This document shows positions 29,318 to 38,032 of a DNA stretch of 57,518 nt, in pieces. Under the pieces are notes generated by a model. That model had not been told where the DNA came from. It made no database searches and saw only the letters and a list, made by a program, of their open reading frames with translations. Each line of letters opens with the position of its first letter. The stretch's first letter is position 1. The stretch spans positions 1-57,518 of the forward strand of contig DATLUO010000012.1 of assembly GCA_035533075.1 (NCBI GenBank), written 5' to 3'. The translations under genes were made by a program, and so were the position numbers. Source of the DNA: Pirellulales bacterium. Lineage in GTDB: Bacteria > Planctomycetota > Planctomycetia > Pirellulales > JAICIG01.

Positions 29318-32134
29318 ATGGCGGGCGTTAGCAGCGTGGCAACGCCGTCTTCCAGCAGCAGTTCGCCCACGGCCTTTGTTCCCACCGCCGGACAGGGCCT
29401 CATCTCGTCCAGCACGGGCATCGTCAGCGGGCTGCAAACGCAGCAGATTATCAGTGCGTTGTTGACCTTCGACCAGGAACCGGTCACGAGCCTCAACAAC
29501 CAGATCACCTCCGAGCAAAACCAGCAGAGCGCTTTTTCGACATTATCGTCCCAGCTCGCCGCGTTGCAGGCCGACGCGCAGCAATTGGCAAGCTTCAGCG
29601 TGCTCGGCGCCCGCTCGGCCAGCAGCTCCAACCCGTCGGCCCTCACCGCCTCCGCCAGCGCGGGCGCGCCGCTGGCGAGCTACCTGGTGACGCCCGTCGC
29701 CCAGGCGCAGACGCAAGCACTGCTCTCCAACGGATTTTCCGACAGCTCCAACACGCCGGTCGGACAGGGCACGATCACGATCAAATTAGGCGGCTTTGTC
29801 GCCCCTTCGACCTCGTTGCAGCCGCTCAACGGCGGACTAGGCGTGGCCCGCGGAAAAATCAGCATCACCGACCGCAGCGGCGCTTCCGCCACCATCGACC
29901 TGGGTTCCGCCCGCACCATCGACGATGTGGTGAACGACATCAACCAGACGGCCGGCATTCATGTGCAGGCCTCGCTGAGCGGCAATTCGCTGGTCATCAC
30001 CGACAAGTCGGGTTCGACCGCCGACAACCTGATCGTACAAGACGTGGCCGGCGGCACTACCGCCGCCAGCCTGGGCATCGTCGGTTCCGTCGCCGCCAAT
30101 ACGCTCACGGGCACCGATCTGGTCAGCCTATCGGGCAGCACGCAACTCAGTTCGTTGAACGACAACAACGGCGTCGCCTCCGCGCCGGGAGTCGCCGATT
30201 TCACCGTCACGCTCAAGGACGGCAGCAGCTTCGCCGTTCAGCTCGGCTCGGCGAAGACGTTGCAGGACGTGCTCACCGCCATCAACGGCAACAGCCAGAA
30301 CGGCGGCAAGCTCACCGCTTCAATCTCCGGCACACACCTCGTATTGACCGACAACACAGGCGGCGCGGGCACACTCTCCGTCACCGCGCTCAACGGCAGC
30401 AGCGCCGCGAAGGACCTGGGCATTCTCGGCACGGAGCAAGGCGGCGGCGTCCTTACCGGAACGCAAATCATCTCGGGCCTCGACACGGTACTGCTCAAAG
30501 ACATCAACGGAGGGTCGGGCATTACCACGCCGGGCCAGATCCAGCTTACCGACCGCAGCGGCGCCACCGCGACCGTCGACCTGACCAACGCCGCGACACT
30601 CAACGACGTCATCACGGCCATCAACGGCGCGGGACTCGGCTTGGCCGCCTCGGTCAACGCGGCCGGGGACGGCATCCAAATCAACGACACCACCGGCAAG
30701 ACGACTTCGAACCTGATTGTCGCCGACGTGGGCGGCGGCACCACCGCCGCAAATCTGCACATCACATCCAACGCCGCTGCCAACAGCGTGAACAGCGGCG
30801 ACCTCAATCTCCGCTACATCAATACCAACACCCCGCTCAGCCAACTCAACGGCGGCGCCGGCATTCAGCCCGGCACCTTCCAGATCACCGACAGCGCGGG
30901 CCGCACCGGCACCGTGGATTTGAGCGGCACGAACATCAATACGGTGGGCGACGTGATCACGGCCATCAACACCTCCGGCGTCGGCGTGCATGCGTCGATC
31001 AATGCCACGGGCGACGGCATCTTGCTGACCGACGTGGCCGGCGGCAGCGGCACGTTGCAGGTCGCCGATCAGGGAGGCACGACCGCCGCCAGCCTGAAAC
31101 TGGCTGGCACGGCCATCGGCGGGCAAATCGACGGCGCCTTTCGGTATACCGTCGCGGTTGGCCCGAAAGACACCCTCAGCACGCTGGAGCAGTCGCTACT
31201 CAACTCGGGGGCGCCGGTCACCACCAACATCCTCAACGACGGCAACTCATCGCAACCGTATCACATCCTGATCGGCAGCACTCAGTCGGGCCTCGCCGGG
31301 CGGCTGCTGGTCGATACCGGCACGACCGGACTTTCGCTCTCGACGTTGACGCCCGCCGCCGACGCGGCCATCCAAGTCGGCCAGGGCGACGGAAGCAACT
31401 TGCTGTTCACCTCGCCCACCAACACGTTCAGCAACATTCTGCCGGACTTGACGGTCAACGTCGCCGGCACCAGCTCTACCCCGGTGACGGTCACGGTGGG
31501 CCAAGACACCAGTGCTCTGGCAAGCGCCATCCAAAGTTTCGTCAACGACTTCAATACGGTGACGGGCACGATCGCCCAAGACGATTCTTACGACACGAGC
31601 ACGAACACGGGCAGCGTGTTGTACGCCAATCCGACCGTGGAGCAGATCAGCAACACGATCACCAGCGCCGTCACGGGCGTCTCGGGCAACTCCACCGACC
31701 AGACCCGCAGCCTGTTGCAAATGGGCATCACGCTCAGCAACGGCCAACTCAGCATCAATTCCACGGCCCTGCAAGCCGCGCTCACGGCCGATCCCAGCGG
31801 AGTGCAGGACTTCCTGGGCAACGCCACGACCGGTATGGCAACGCAGCTTTCCGCCGCGTTACAGAATTTTACCACGCCCTACACCGGCGCCATCGCTCAG
31901 CAAAGCAGCAATCTCACCCAGCAGATCAGCGGCCAGCAGTCGCAGATCAGCTTCTTGAACGCCCAAATTGCCTCCAAGACGACCTTGTTGCAAGACGAGT
32001 TTGCCAACATGGAGACGTCGCTGGCAACCATCCAGGCACAGGGAAGCATGCTGACCCAATTGAGCAATCTGGCCAACTTCAATGCGTTTTATGCGAACGG
32101 CGCGGCGAATTCGAGCAACAGTTCGGGCGGTTAA
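29318..32134 (+). CDS. fliD: Flagellar filament cap protein FliD, very large
   Basis: 938 residues (usual size 450-650). N-terminal STGIVSGLQTQQIISALLTF followed by EPVTSLNNQITSEQNQQSAF is the FliD start. The C-terminal FliD domain runs from about 720 (TVGQDTSALASAIQSFVNDF, LLQMGITLSNGQLSINSTAL) to LSNLANFNAFYANG. Between them lie four flagellin_IN modules of about 100 residues near 167-254, 271-371, 384-484 and 500-597, each beginning with an L-x-x-LNGGxG-type motif. AGGAGG 9 nt before the ATG decides the start; a TTG at 29282 is unlikely. Confidence 0.93.
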   Translation: MAGVSSVATPSSSSSSPTAFVPTAGQGLISSSTGIVSGLQTQQIISALLTFDQEPVTSLNNQITSEQNQQSAFSTLSSQLAALQADAQQLASFSVLGARSASSSNPSALTASASAGAPLASYLVTPVAQAQTQALLSNGFSDSSNTPVGQGTITIKLGGFVAPSTSLQPLNGGLGVARGKISITDRSGASATIDLGSARTIDDVVNDINQTAGIHVQASLSGNSLVITDKSGSTADNLIVQDVAGGTTAASLGIVGSVAANTLTGTDLVSLSGSTQLSSLNDNNGVASAPGVADFTVTLKDGSSFAVQLGSAKTLQDVLTAINGNSQNGGKLTASISGTHLVLTDNTGGAGTLSVTALNGSSAAKDLGILGTEQGGGVLTGTQIISGLDTVLLKDINGGSGITTPGQIQLTDRSGATATVDLTNAATLNDVITAINGAGLGLAASVNAAGDGIQINDTTGKTTSNLIVADVGGGTTAANLHITSNAAANSVNSGDLNLRYINTNTPLSQLNGGAGIQPGTFQITDSAGRTGTVDLSGTNINTVGDVITAINTSGVGVHASINATGDGILLTDVAGGSGTLQVADQGGTTAASLKLAGTAIGGQIDGAFRYTVAVGPKDTLSTLEQSLLNSGAPVTTNILNDGNSSQPYHILIGSTQSGLAGRLLVDTGTTGLSLSTLTPAADAAIQVGQGDGSNLLFTSPTNTFSNILPDLTVNVAGTSSTPVTVTVGQDTSALASAIQSFVNDFNTVTGTIAQDDSYDTSTNTGSVLYANPTVEQISNTITSAVTGVSGNSTDQTRSLLQMGITLSNGQLSINSTALQAALTADPSGVQDFLGNATTGMATQLSAALQNFTTPYTGAIAQQSSNLTQQISGQQSQISFLNAQIASKTTLLQDEFANMETSLATIQAQGSMLTQLSNLANFNAFYANGAANSSNSSGG

Positions 32135-32207
32135 TGGAAGAGTGGCGATCGCCTTGCGACGGCGCACGCAGTGCCGGCGATCTTGTCCGACAACAAAAGG
32201 GAAACCA

Positions 32208-32684
32208 ATGGCGTACCAACGGCCGGGCGACAGCTATTTCGAGACGCAGATTCTTACCGCGACGCCGCAAAAGCTGCGGCTGATGTTGATCGACGGCGCG
32301 CTGACCTATGCGCGGTGGGCCGCCGAACATTGGCAACACGGCCGCATCTACGAAGGCGGCGAAGCCATCGCAGGCTGTCAGAACATCGTGACGGAACTGT
32401 TGCGCGGGCTCCGGCCTGAAGAAGCGCCGGAGCTCGTCGGCAAGGTTGCGGCCCTTTACAACTTCGTCTTCGGCTCGCTGATCGAAGCGGGGTTGAAACG
32501 TGACGCCCTCAAGCTGAACGACGCCGTCACCGTGCTTGAAATCGAGCGCGAAACCTGGCGGCAAGTGTGCGAGCAGCTCGGTTCCTCGCTCGACGACGAC
32601 GCGCGCCCGCAGCTCCGTCGTTCGCCGCACTTCCTTCAACACGTCGACGACCTGGCCAGCCGCGGCTTTTCAGCCGACGCTTGA
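32208..32684 (+). CDS. fliS: Flagellar export chaperone FliS
   Basis: 158 residues, helical chaperone that holds unpolymerised flagellin. The N-terminal FETQILTATPQKLRLMLIDG corresponds to the YxxxxVxTAxPxxLxxMLYDG signature, followed by ALTYARWAAEHWQHG and GCQNIVTELLRGLR. The ATG at 32208 has AAAGGGAA upstream; the open frame begins earlier at 32082. Last gene of the flagellar locus, directly after fliD as in most bacteria. Confidence 0.93.
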   Translation: MAYQRPGDSYFETQILTATPQKLRLMLIDGALTYARWAAEHWQHGRIYEGGEAIAGCQNIVTELLRGLRPEEAPELVGKVAALYNFVFGSLIEAGLKRDALKLNDAVTVLEIERETWRQVCEQLGSSLDDDARPQLRRSPHFLQHVDDLASRGFSADA

Positions 32685-32765
32685 CGAGCGGTCATTTGAC
32701 GCCTTCCCGGCGCGCGCCGTATCATGCCGCAAAGCGTTAATGTGCGCGCCGCCTCGCGGTTGCCG

Positions 32766-32806
32766 TAGGGTGGGCCGGCGCTCGCACGCTCGCTGGTCCC
32801 ACCCTA
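32766..32806 (-). repeat. GGTGGGACC-family dispersed repeat
   Basis: A single arm containing GGCCGGCGCTCGCACGCTCG, in the 150-bp gap between fliS and mqnD. Confidence 0.85.
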
Positions 32807-32833
32807 CCAATTGCCCCGCACAAACTCCTGTTT

Positions 32834-33703
32834 ATGTCTATTACCAAACACCTGATCCGGGTCGGTCACAGTCCCGATCCCGACGACGCCTTCATGTTTC
32901 ACGCCCTGGCGAACGGCAAGATCGAGACCGACGGCTACGAATTCCGTCACGAGTTGGTCGATATCGAAACGCTCAACCAGCGGGCCTTCGCCGGCGAGCT
33001 GGAGCTGACCGCCCTCAGCTTGCACGCCTACGCCTACCTGACCGATCGCTACGCCCTTTGTCCCTGCGGCGCGAGTATAGGCGACCGTTATGGGCCGATG
33101 GTTGTTTCCCGCACGGCCATGTCACTCGACGATCTGCGGAAATCTACCATCGCCGTGCCGGGCAAGCTGACGACGGCGTTCTTGGCATTGCGGCTATGTC
33201 TGGCCACCGATTTCGCCCACGTGATTGTGCCGTTCGACCAGATTCTCGACGCCGTCGAGGCAGGCAGCTTTCAGGGCCGGCCGATTGACGCGGGGCTGAT
33301 TATCCACGAGGGGCAGCTCACCTACGGCGACCGCAAGCTGAAGCTCATCGTCGACACCGGCAAGTGGTGGCACGAGGAGACGGGCCTTCCGCTGCCGCTC
33401 GGCGCCAACGGCATCCGCAAGGATCTCGGGCCTGCCGTCATGCGCGATGTGACGCGGCTGTTGAAGGAAAGCATTCAATACGGACTTGCGCACCGGGAAG
33501 AGGCGCTGGATTACGCCTTGCGTTACGGCCGCGATCTCGACCGTCGTCGGGCCGACGAGTTCGTGGGGATGTACGTCAACGACTGGACGCTCGATTTTGG
33601 TTCCCGCGGCCGCGAAGCAGTCAGGCAACTGCTGGCGCGCGGCCACGCGGCGGGCGTGATTCCGCAGGCGGTCGAGCCGGAGTTCGTCGAGGTCGAAGCG
33701 TGA
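32834..33703 (+). CDS. mqnD: 1,4-dihydroxy-6-naphthoate synthase MqnD
   Basis: Converts cyclic de-hypoxanthine futalosine to 1,4-dihydroxy-6-naphthoate in the futalosine route to menaquinone. The 289-residue protein has the MqnA/MqnD periplasmic-binding-protein-like fold. IRVGHSPDPDDAFMFHALAN corresponds to the SPCPNDTF region of MqnD, and LVDIETLNQRAFAGELELTA to its DVETLN segment; PLGANGIRKDLG is also recognisable. MqnA is the alternative. No signal peptide, consistent with a cytoplasmic enzyme. Other mqn genes are not in the window. Confidence 0.82.
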   Translation: MSITKHLIRVGHSPDPDDAFMFHALANGKIETDGYEFRHELVDIETLNQRAFAGELELTALSLHAYAYLTDRYALCPCGASIGDRYGPMVVSRTAMSLDDLRKSTIAVPGKLTTAFLALRLCLATDFAHVIVPFDQILDAVEAGSFQGRPIDAGLIIHEGQLTYGDRKLKLIVDTGKWWHEETGLPLPLGANGIRKDLGPAVMRDVTRLLKESIQYGLAHREEALDYALRYGRDLDRRRADEFVGMYVNDWTLDFGSRGREAVRQLLARGHAAGVIPQAVEPEFVEVEA

Positions 33704-33948
33704 TCGATCGCAGCGCCGCGCCCGCCGAGCAGCCGAAACCGAAGGGCTGCATGAGCGTATTGTTGGCCTTGGTGCTGGCGGTGCTTGTGTTCGCCGGACT
33801 GTTTATTTTGACGTCCGGTGCGGTCGCACCGGCGGCGGTGATTGCGGGCGTCATTTTCGGTATCGCGGCCTTGCACTACATTGTTTGGGGTTGGTGGCTC
33901 AGCGGAATCATTCGCCGCCAGGTCGAAGAAGAGGAAAACGACACGTAG
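33700..33948 (+). CDS. Small two-helix membrane protein
   Basis: 82 residues with two hydrophobic segments (SVLLALVLAVLVFAGLFILT and AAVIAGVIFGIAALHYIVWG) and an acidic C-terminus. A GTG start overlaps the mqnD stop (GTGA), implying co-translation; ATG at 33751 would remove the N-terminal 17 residues. Its own stop codon TAG is the first triplet of a dispersed repeat. Function unknown. Confidence 0.65.
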   Translation: MIDRSAAPAEQPKPKGCMSVLLALVLAVLVFAGLFILTSGAVAPAAVIAGVIFGIAALHYIVWGWWLSGIIRRQVEEEENDT

Positions 33949-33983
33949 GGTGGGACCAGCGAGCTTGCGAGCGCCGGCCCACC
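33946..33983 (+). repeat. GGTGGGACC-family dispersed repeat
   Basis: TAGGGTGGGACCAGCGAGCT onwards; supplies the stop codon of the preceding ORF and ends 20 bp before the mch ATG. Confidence 0.88.
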
Positions 33984-34002
33984 ATGATCGGCTCCGAGAA
34001 CC

Positions 34003-34944
34003 ATGAAACTGAACCAACGAGCGTCGCAGCTTTGTCACGCGGTAGCGCAACGTGCCTCTGATCTTCGCGCCGAGGTCCACTGCGTCGCCGGCGCCTCAGT
34101 GATTGACCTGGGCGTAAATGCCCGCGGCGGCCTGGAGGCGGGCCTGGCGCTGGCCGAGATCTGCCTGTCGGGCTTGGGCCGCGTGCAGCTTGTGGCTGGC
34201 GACGCCGCCGTATGGCAGGGTCCAGCCGTAGCGGTCGCCACCGATCACCCGGTCGCCGCTTGTCTGGCATCGCAGTATGCCGGCTGGCAGGTGGCCATCG
34301 GCAAGTATTTCGCCATGGCGTCGGGGCCGATGCGTGCCGTGGCCGCCAAGGAAGAACTTGTCAAACAGCTCGCGCTGACAGAAGCCGCCGATGTGGCCGT
34401 GGGCGTGCTGGAAACCTCGAAACTGCCTCCGGAGGAAGTCGTCAAACACCTCGCCCATGCGTGCGGTCTGCCGAGTGTAGCCCTGACGCTGGTGGCCGCG
34501 CGAACCGCCAGTCAGGCGGGCACGGCGCAAGTCGTGGCACGAAGCGTCGAGACGGCGTTGCACAAGCTGCACGAGTTGAATTTCGACGTGAGCCGCATTG
34601 AGAGCGGTTGGGGGCTGGCGCCGTTGCCGCCGCCGGCCGCCGACGACCTGGCCGGCATTGGCCGTACGAACGACGCCATTCTCTACGGAGGTCGGGTGAC
34701 GCTCTGGGTCCGCGGCGACGACGATAGTTTGCAGGAGATCGGGCCAAAGATCCCGAGCTGTTCGTCAAGCGACCACGGCGAGCCTTTCGCCGAAGTTTTC
34801 CGCCGGGCCGGGCACGATTTTTACAAAATCGACCCGCTCCTGTTCAGTCCCGCCGCGATCACGCTGTGCAACGTCGATTCCGGAAGGTCGTTTACCTTCG
34901 GCCGCCTTATGCCCGAAGTGATCGAGCGATCGTTCCGCGGGTGA
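34003..34944 (+). CDS. mch: Methenyltetrahydromethanopterin cyclohydrolase
   Basis: Interconverts methenyl- and formyl-tetrahydromethanopterin in the H4MPT-linked C1 pathway, known from methanogens, methylotrophs and planctomycetes. The 313-residue protein shows the Mch pattern: NARGGLEAGLALAEICLSGL, VATDHPVAACLASQYAGWQV, KYFAMASGPMRAVAAKEELV and GRTNDAILYGGRVTLWV. Length is typical. None of the other H4MPT genes (fae, mtdB, ftr, fhc) is nearby in this window. Confidence 0.92.
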   Translation: MKLNQRASQLCHAVAQRASDLRAEVHCVAGASVIDLGVNARGGLEAGLALAEICLSGLGRVQLVAGDAAVWQGPAVAVATDHPVAACLASQYAGWQVAIGKYFAMASGPMRAVAAKEELVKQLALTEAADVAVGVLETSKLPPEEVVKHLAHACGLPSVALTLVAARTASQAGTAQVVARSVETALHKLHELNFDVSRIESGWGLAPLPPPAADDLAGIGRTNDAILYGGRVTLWVRGDDDSLQEIGPKIPSCSSSDHGEPFAEVFRRAGHDFYKIDPLLFSPAAITLCNVDSGRSFTFGRLMPEVIERSFRG

Positions 34945-35031
34945 ATGGGTTTGAATTGGTGGATCGTGTTTGCCACCGGCTCGTCTTGCTTTTTCGCGGG
35001 GTTTTCGCCAAAATCGCGACCCCGAAGCGGC

Positions 35032-35385
35032 TTAGCCCGGTCTATTGACTCGTATCACGTGCCCGGCGAGATCACCCGCAGTCACAATCGCGTTATGGAT
35101 CCGTTCGGCCAAGGCGAGGAAATCTGGGTCGTAGGTGCATGCGATGATGCCCGAATGAGCAGCGCGGTGCCGGTGCAGGCGGAAGAAGTGTTTTCGGTTG
35201 AGTGTAAGTACCGCTCGACCCTGCGAAATCGCGAACTCGAGAACAGCCGGATCGCTGGTCTTCTGATTCGCCTTGCCCGTTTCCGCGACCGTTAGCGCGT
35301 CGTGGCCAAGTCGGCGCAACTCTTCGACGACCGGCAATGGGAAGTTCTCGTTGGCATAAAGCAACGCCACGCTAAGCTTCCTCAT
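35032..35385 (-). CDS. DUF5615 PIN-like toxin
   Basis: 117 residues. Family pattern: an N-terminal LLYANENFPLPVVEELRRLG with the first acidic pair, a middle SDPAVLEFAISQGRAVLTLN and a C-terminal IACTYDPDFLALAERIHNAI. DUF5615 proteins have a PIN-like (VapC-related) fold and pair with DUF433 antitoxins; nuclease activity is inferred from the fold. The start overlaps the end of the antitoxin gene by 14 bp. Confidence 0.85.
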   Translation of the reverse strand: MRKLSVALLYANENFPLPVVEELRRLGHDALTVAETGKANQKTSDPAVLEFAISQGRAVLTLNRKHFFRLHRHRAAHSGIIACTYDPDFLALAERIHNAIVTAGDLAGHVIRVNRPG

Positions 35386-35752
35386 TCTCCCGGATTTGCT
35401 GCTCGATTTGGTCGCGATGCATTTCGACCAAAGCCCAAGCGTTGACCAGATCCTGAGCTTTCAAGGTCGGATAGGCCCGCAACAGTTCGGCTTCGGTGCT
35501 GCCTAGTTGCCGAGCTCGCTCCAAGACCCAGACAGGAATCCGGGTTCCGGCAATGCACGGCTCACCGCCGCAGACGTCCGGCGTGGACTCGATGCCGGAA
35601 CCGCCGCCCGAAACTTCGCGCGCGAGCCATTCGAGCACCTGAACCTTCTCGGCAGGCGAAAGAGACGACAACTGCGTTTCCAATTGCTGGGGCGTCATTC
35701 GAGGGGCTGCTCGGCACGGCTTGTTGCTCCGGCGTTTTAGCAATTGTACCAT
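35372..35752 (-). CDS. DUF433 antitoxin
   Basis: 126 residues from the ATG at 35752, or 108 from the ATG at 35698 (MTPQQLETQLSSLSPAEKVQ). The C-terminal DUF433 domain is clear: PDVCGGEPCIAGTRIPVWVL, ERARQLGSTEAELLRAYPTL, LVNAWALVEMHRDQIEQQI, a winged-helix-like DNA-binding domain. The N-terminal helical segment resembles other antitoxin DUFs. Directly upstream of, and overlapping, its cognate toxin. Neither start has a clear Shine-Dalgarno. Confidence 0.85.
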   Translation of the reverse strand: MVQLLKRRSNKPCRAAPRMTPQQLETQLSSLSPAEKVQVLEWLAREVSGGGSGIESTPDVCGGEPCIAGTRIPVWVLERARQLGSTEAELLRAYPTLKAQDLVNAWALVEMHRDQIEQQIRENEEA

Positions 35753-35844
35753 AGCTCCTGTTGCGGGGCATAAATGCGTCTCAGTTCGCCTCTTTTAAGG
35801 TGGCGACCCATGCGACGGGCTGTCGACGAGCGCGGCATGACTCT

Positions 35845-36243
35845 ATGAATATCACGATCGTTAGGCGACGGAGGCTTTCGCCGGTGGAAGTCAAGATGCT
35901 GGAAGCAGCCGACGGCGACGTAATCGCCCGCGGCTCTTACTATGGTGGCCCGGACTACGAGTTCGTCGTCGGAGTTGGGGGGCAAGTGTTCTTCCGCGTG
36001 GTGGGCGATGCAGAAATGGTATGGGCCGGCCCGAATGCGGCGGAGTTCCGCCGGATCACAGAGGCTTGGAACCGCTACCGGGCGGAGGTAGTGCATCGGC
36101 CCTCCGGGGCGGCTCAGTTGGAGCGTGTGGCGCGGTTGCGGCGGGAGCTTGCGGGGCTCGGGGCTCTGCCCGCCGACCTACCGCCGGACCCTGAGCCGCT
36201 TTGGTCGTTGCTGCTGTTCGAGGCTGAGCACGAGCTCGGGTAG
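35845..36243 (+). CDS. Hypothetical protein
   Basis: 132 residues, soluble, no signal peptide. The N-terminal half has alternating strands (ITIVRRRRLSPVEVKMLEAA, then YEFVVGVGGQVFFRVVGDAE). The C-terminal half is helical and Leu/Arg-rich (QLERVARLRRELAGLG). Not recognised. The ATG at 35845 is chosen over the frame start at 35761 because residues before it show no gene-like composition. Divergent from the DUF433/DUF5615 pair and convergent with the next gene. Confidence 0.55.
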   Translation: MNITIVRRRRLSPVEVKMLEAADGDVIARGSYYGGPDYEFVVGVGGQVFFRVVGDAEMVWAGPNAAEFRRITEAWNRYRAEVVHRPSGAAQLERVARLRRELAGLGALPADLPPDPEPLWSLLLFEAEHELG

Positions 36244-36255
36244 CAAGGCACGCGT

Positions 36256-37182
36256 CTAATGCATCTCCGCCTCGCAGCTCCCGATTCCGCTGCGTAGAAA
36301 ATTGAACTGCACGTTTGGATGGTCCGCCAACAGCGACATCGGCACCGACGAGTCCGGGATGCGTTTTGAAATCATCAACGTGGTCAGCCGCTGGCCGAAG
36401 GGATTGTCGTGGTTGCCGGCGTGCCAAATTGAAACCTTTTCCGCCAACCACGTTTCGGCCGGGCCGACCGAGATCGCTTGCGTCGGCACGTTGGTCACCA
36501 CGCCGCCGCCCGACGTGCGGGCATTCTGAATGATCGTCATCGGGTGTAAATCGACGACCCGCGTCGTGAGCTGCCGGTATTCCGCGGGCGTGGGCGGCTG
36601 GTCGCGATATTGGCCCTCGCGACGGGGCGGATCGTTGAACGCCCAGTGCTTCACCTCGCCCTGCCCGCCTTGCATGGTGACACAGCGGGCACGCCGATAA
36701 CTTTCGATGTACTCGCGAGCGTCCGTTTTGGGAAAATGAATGTTCATTCGTGGCATCCGCAACTCCGGTCGAATGCGGTTGAAGCACATCTCCATATCGG
36801 CGCGGGCAAAGCTGAGCGGGAAGTCTTCCGGCGCCTCGCGGCCATCGATCACCCATTCGTCCATGCCCCAGAAATGGGCGTGCCGCAAGTCGATTTCCAG
36901 CTCATTCACCAGTCGCGCGACCAGCGGAAGCTGCTCGGTGGGGCCAATCGGGCCGCATATCCCCGCCGGGCGTTCGGGCGTGGCCTGGCGCCAGGCGGTG
37001 ATATACTCCAGGGCCTCGGCCAGGTAAAACTCTTCCGTTGTCTCATAGAACCGGACTTGAAAGCCGGGACGAGAGAGGGCGGCGAGGTCATCGGCGGTCA
37101 GCCGAGCGGCGTCGTCCAAGATTTCGCGGTCGAGCGTGGTGTAGTCCCACCAATCGGGGCTGATTTTGCTTACGGGGCGCAT
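36256..37182 (-). CDS. Glucosamine-6-phosphate deaminase/isomerase-like protein (NagB family)
   Basis: 308 residues. NagB-type features: the phosphate-loop region [34 protein letters not shown] (corresponding to the catalytic Asp of NMDEY), and [12 protein letters not shown] (the catalytic His region, GHIAFNEP in E. coli). [20 protein letters not shown] is the TxGxxT-like segment. The divergent loops suggest a planctomycete subfamily; deaminase versus other sugar-phosphate isomerase activity cannot be separated by eye. ATG 37182 is preferred; ATG 37245 is also open. Confidence 0.8.
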   Translation of the reverse strand: MRPVSKISPDWWDYTTLDREILDDAARLTADDLAALSRPGFQVRFYETTEEFYLAEALEYITAWRQATPERPAGICGPIGPTEQLPLVARLVNELEIDLRHAHFWGMDEWVIDGREAPEDFPLSFARADMEMCFNRIRPELRMPRMNIHFPKTDAREYIESYRRARCVTMQGGQGEVKHWAFNDPPRREGQYRDQPPTPAEYRQLTTRVVDLHPMTIIQNARTSGGGVVTNVPTQAISVGPAETWLAEKVSIWHAGNHDNPFGQRLTTLMISKRIPDSSVPMSLLADHPNVQFNFLRSGIGSCEAEMH

Positions 37183-37269
37183 GGCATTGACGGGGTCGAT
37201 TGGGTGCTGCGCCGCAAGTCTATCTCCGGCGACGGCGGCTGGCAACCGATACCCGACTTCGGCGACGCG

Positions 37270-37307
37270 CGGGCCGGCGCTCGCAACCTCGCTCGTTCCA
37301 CCCTACA
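37270..37307 (-). repeat. Degenerate GGTGGGACC-family repeat
   Basis: GGCCGGCGCTCGCAACCTCG then TTCCACCCTAC, lying between the divergent nagB-like and response-regulator genes. Confidence 0.7.
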
Positions 37308-37360
37308 ATGGATCGATGTTCGGCGGGTGCCGCATCGAAATCTCAAGCTGGATTTACACG

Positions 37361-38032
37361 GTGGAACTCCTGGTAATTGAAGACGACCCGGTCATCGGCA
37401 AGGCCCTGCGCCAGGGCTTCACCGAGTCGGGGCAGAAGTGCGCTTGGGCAAAGCAGGGCGACAAAGGTCTATCGTTGGCCACCAGCCAACGCTTCGACGC
37501 CATCGTGCTCGATCTGATGCTGCCCGGCATGCCGGGGCTGGATGTGCTGCGCGAGCTTCGCCGGCAAGGCATTCGCACGCCCGTCATACTGCTCACGGCA
37601 TTGGGCTCGGTCGACGAGCGCGTGGCGGGCCTGAATGCCGGGGCGGATGACTACATGGTCAAGCCGTTCGCCTTCTCCGAGTTGACGGCGCGCATCGAGG
37701 CCGTTTGCCGCCGCAGCGTCGACCGGCCCTCGGCCGTGCTCGAGGTGGGCGATTTGACGCTCGACTTAACGACGCGCCGCGTGCATCGCGGCCCTGACGA
37801 AGTCGAGCTCACGCCCACCGAGTTCAGCCTTTTGGAGCTGCTCATGCGGCACGCCGGCCAGGTGGTCACGCGCAAGATGCTTTGCGAACACCTCTGGCAG
37901 TCCGACTGGGAGGGAACGACGAACGTGATCGAGGTCCACGTGAACCGCCTTCGCGGCAAGCTCGAAAAGAAGTTCCAGGACTCGTTGATCCAGACGGTGC
38001 GAGGTCGCGGCTATGCCATACGGGCGACTTAG
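37361..38032 (+). CDS. OmpR/PhoB-family response regulator
   Basis: 223 residues. The receiver domain has the acidic pair (LLVIEDDPVIGKALRQGF), the phospho-acceptor Asp in IVLDLMLPGMPGLDVL, the Thr switch (VILLTALG) and Lys in DDYMVKPFAFSEL. The C-terminal winged helix (LTPTEFSLLELLMRHAGQVV, EVHVNRLRGKLEKKF, TVRGRGYAIRAT) binds DNA. The GTG at 37361 gives the canonical start VELLVIEDD; ATG 37316 would add 15 residues. The stop lies 20 bp inside the partner kinase gene. Confidence 0.93.
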   Translation: MELLVIEDDPVIGKALRQGFTESGQKCAWAKQGDKGLSLATSQRFDAIVLDLMLPGMPGLDVLRELRRQGIRTPVILLTALGSVDERVAGLNAGADDYMVKPFAFSELTARIEAVCRRSVDRPSAVLEVGDLTLDLTTRRVHRGPDEVELTPTEFSLLELLMRHAGQVVTRKMLCEHLWQSDWEGTTNVIEVHVNRLRGKLEKKFQDSLIQTVRGRGYAIRAT

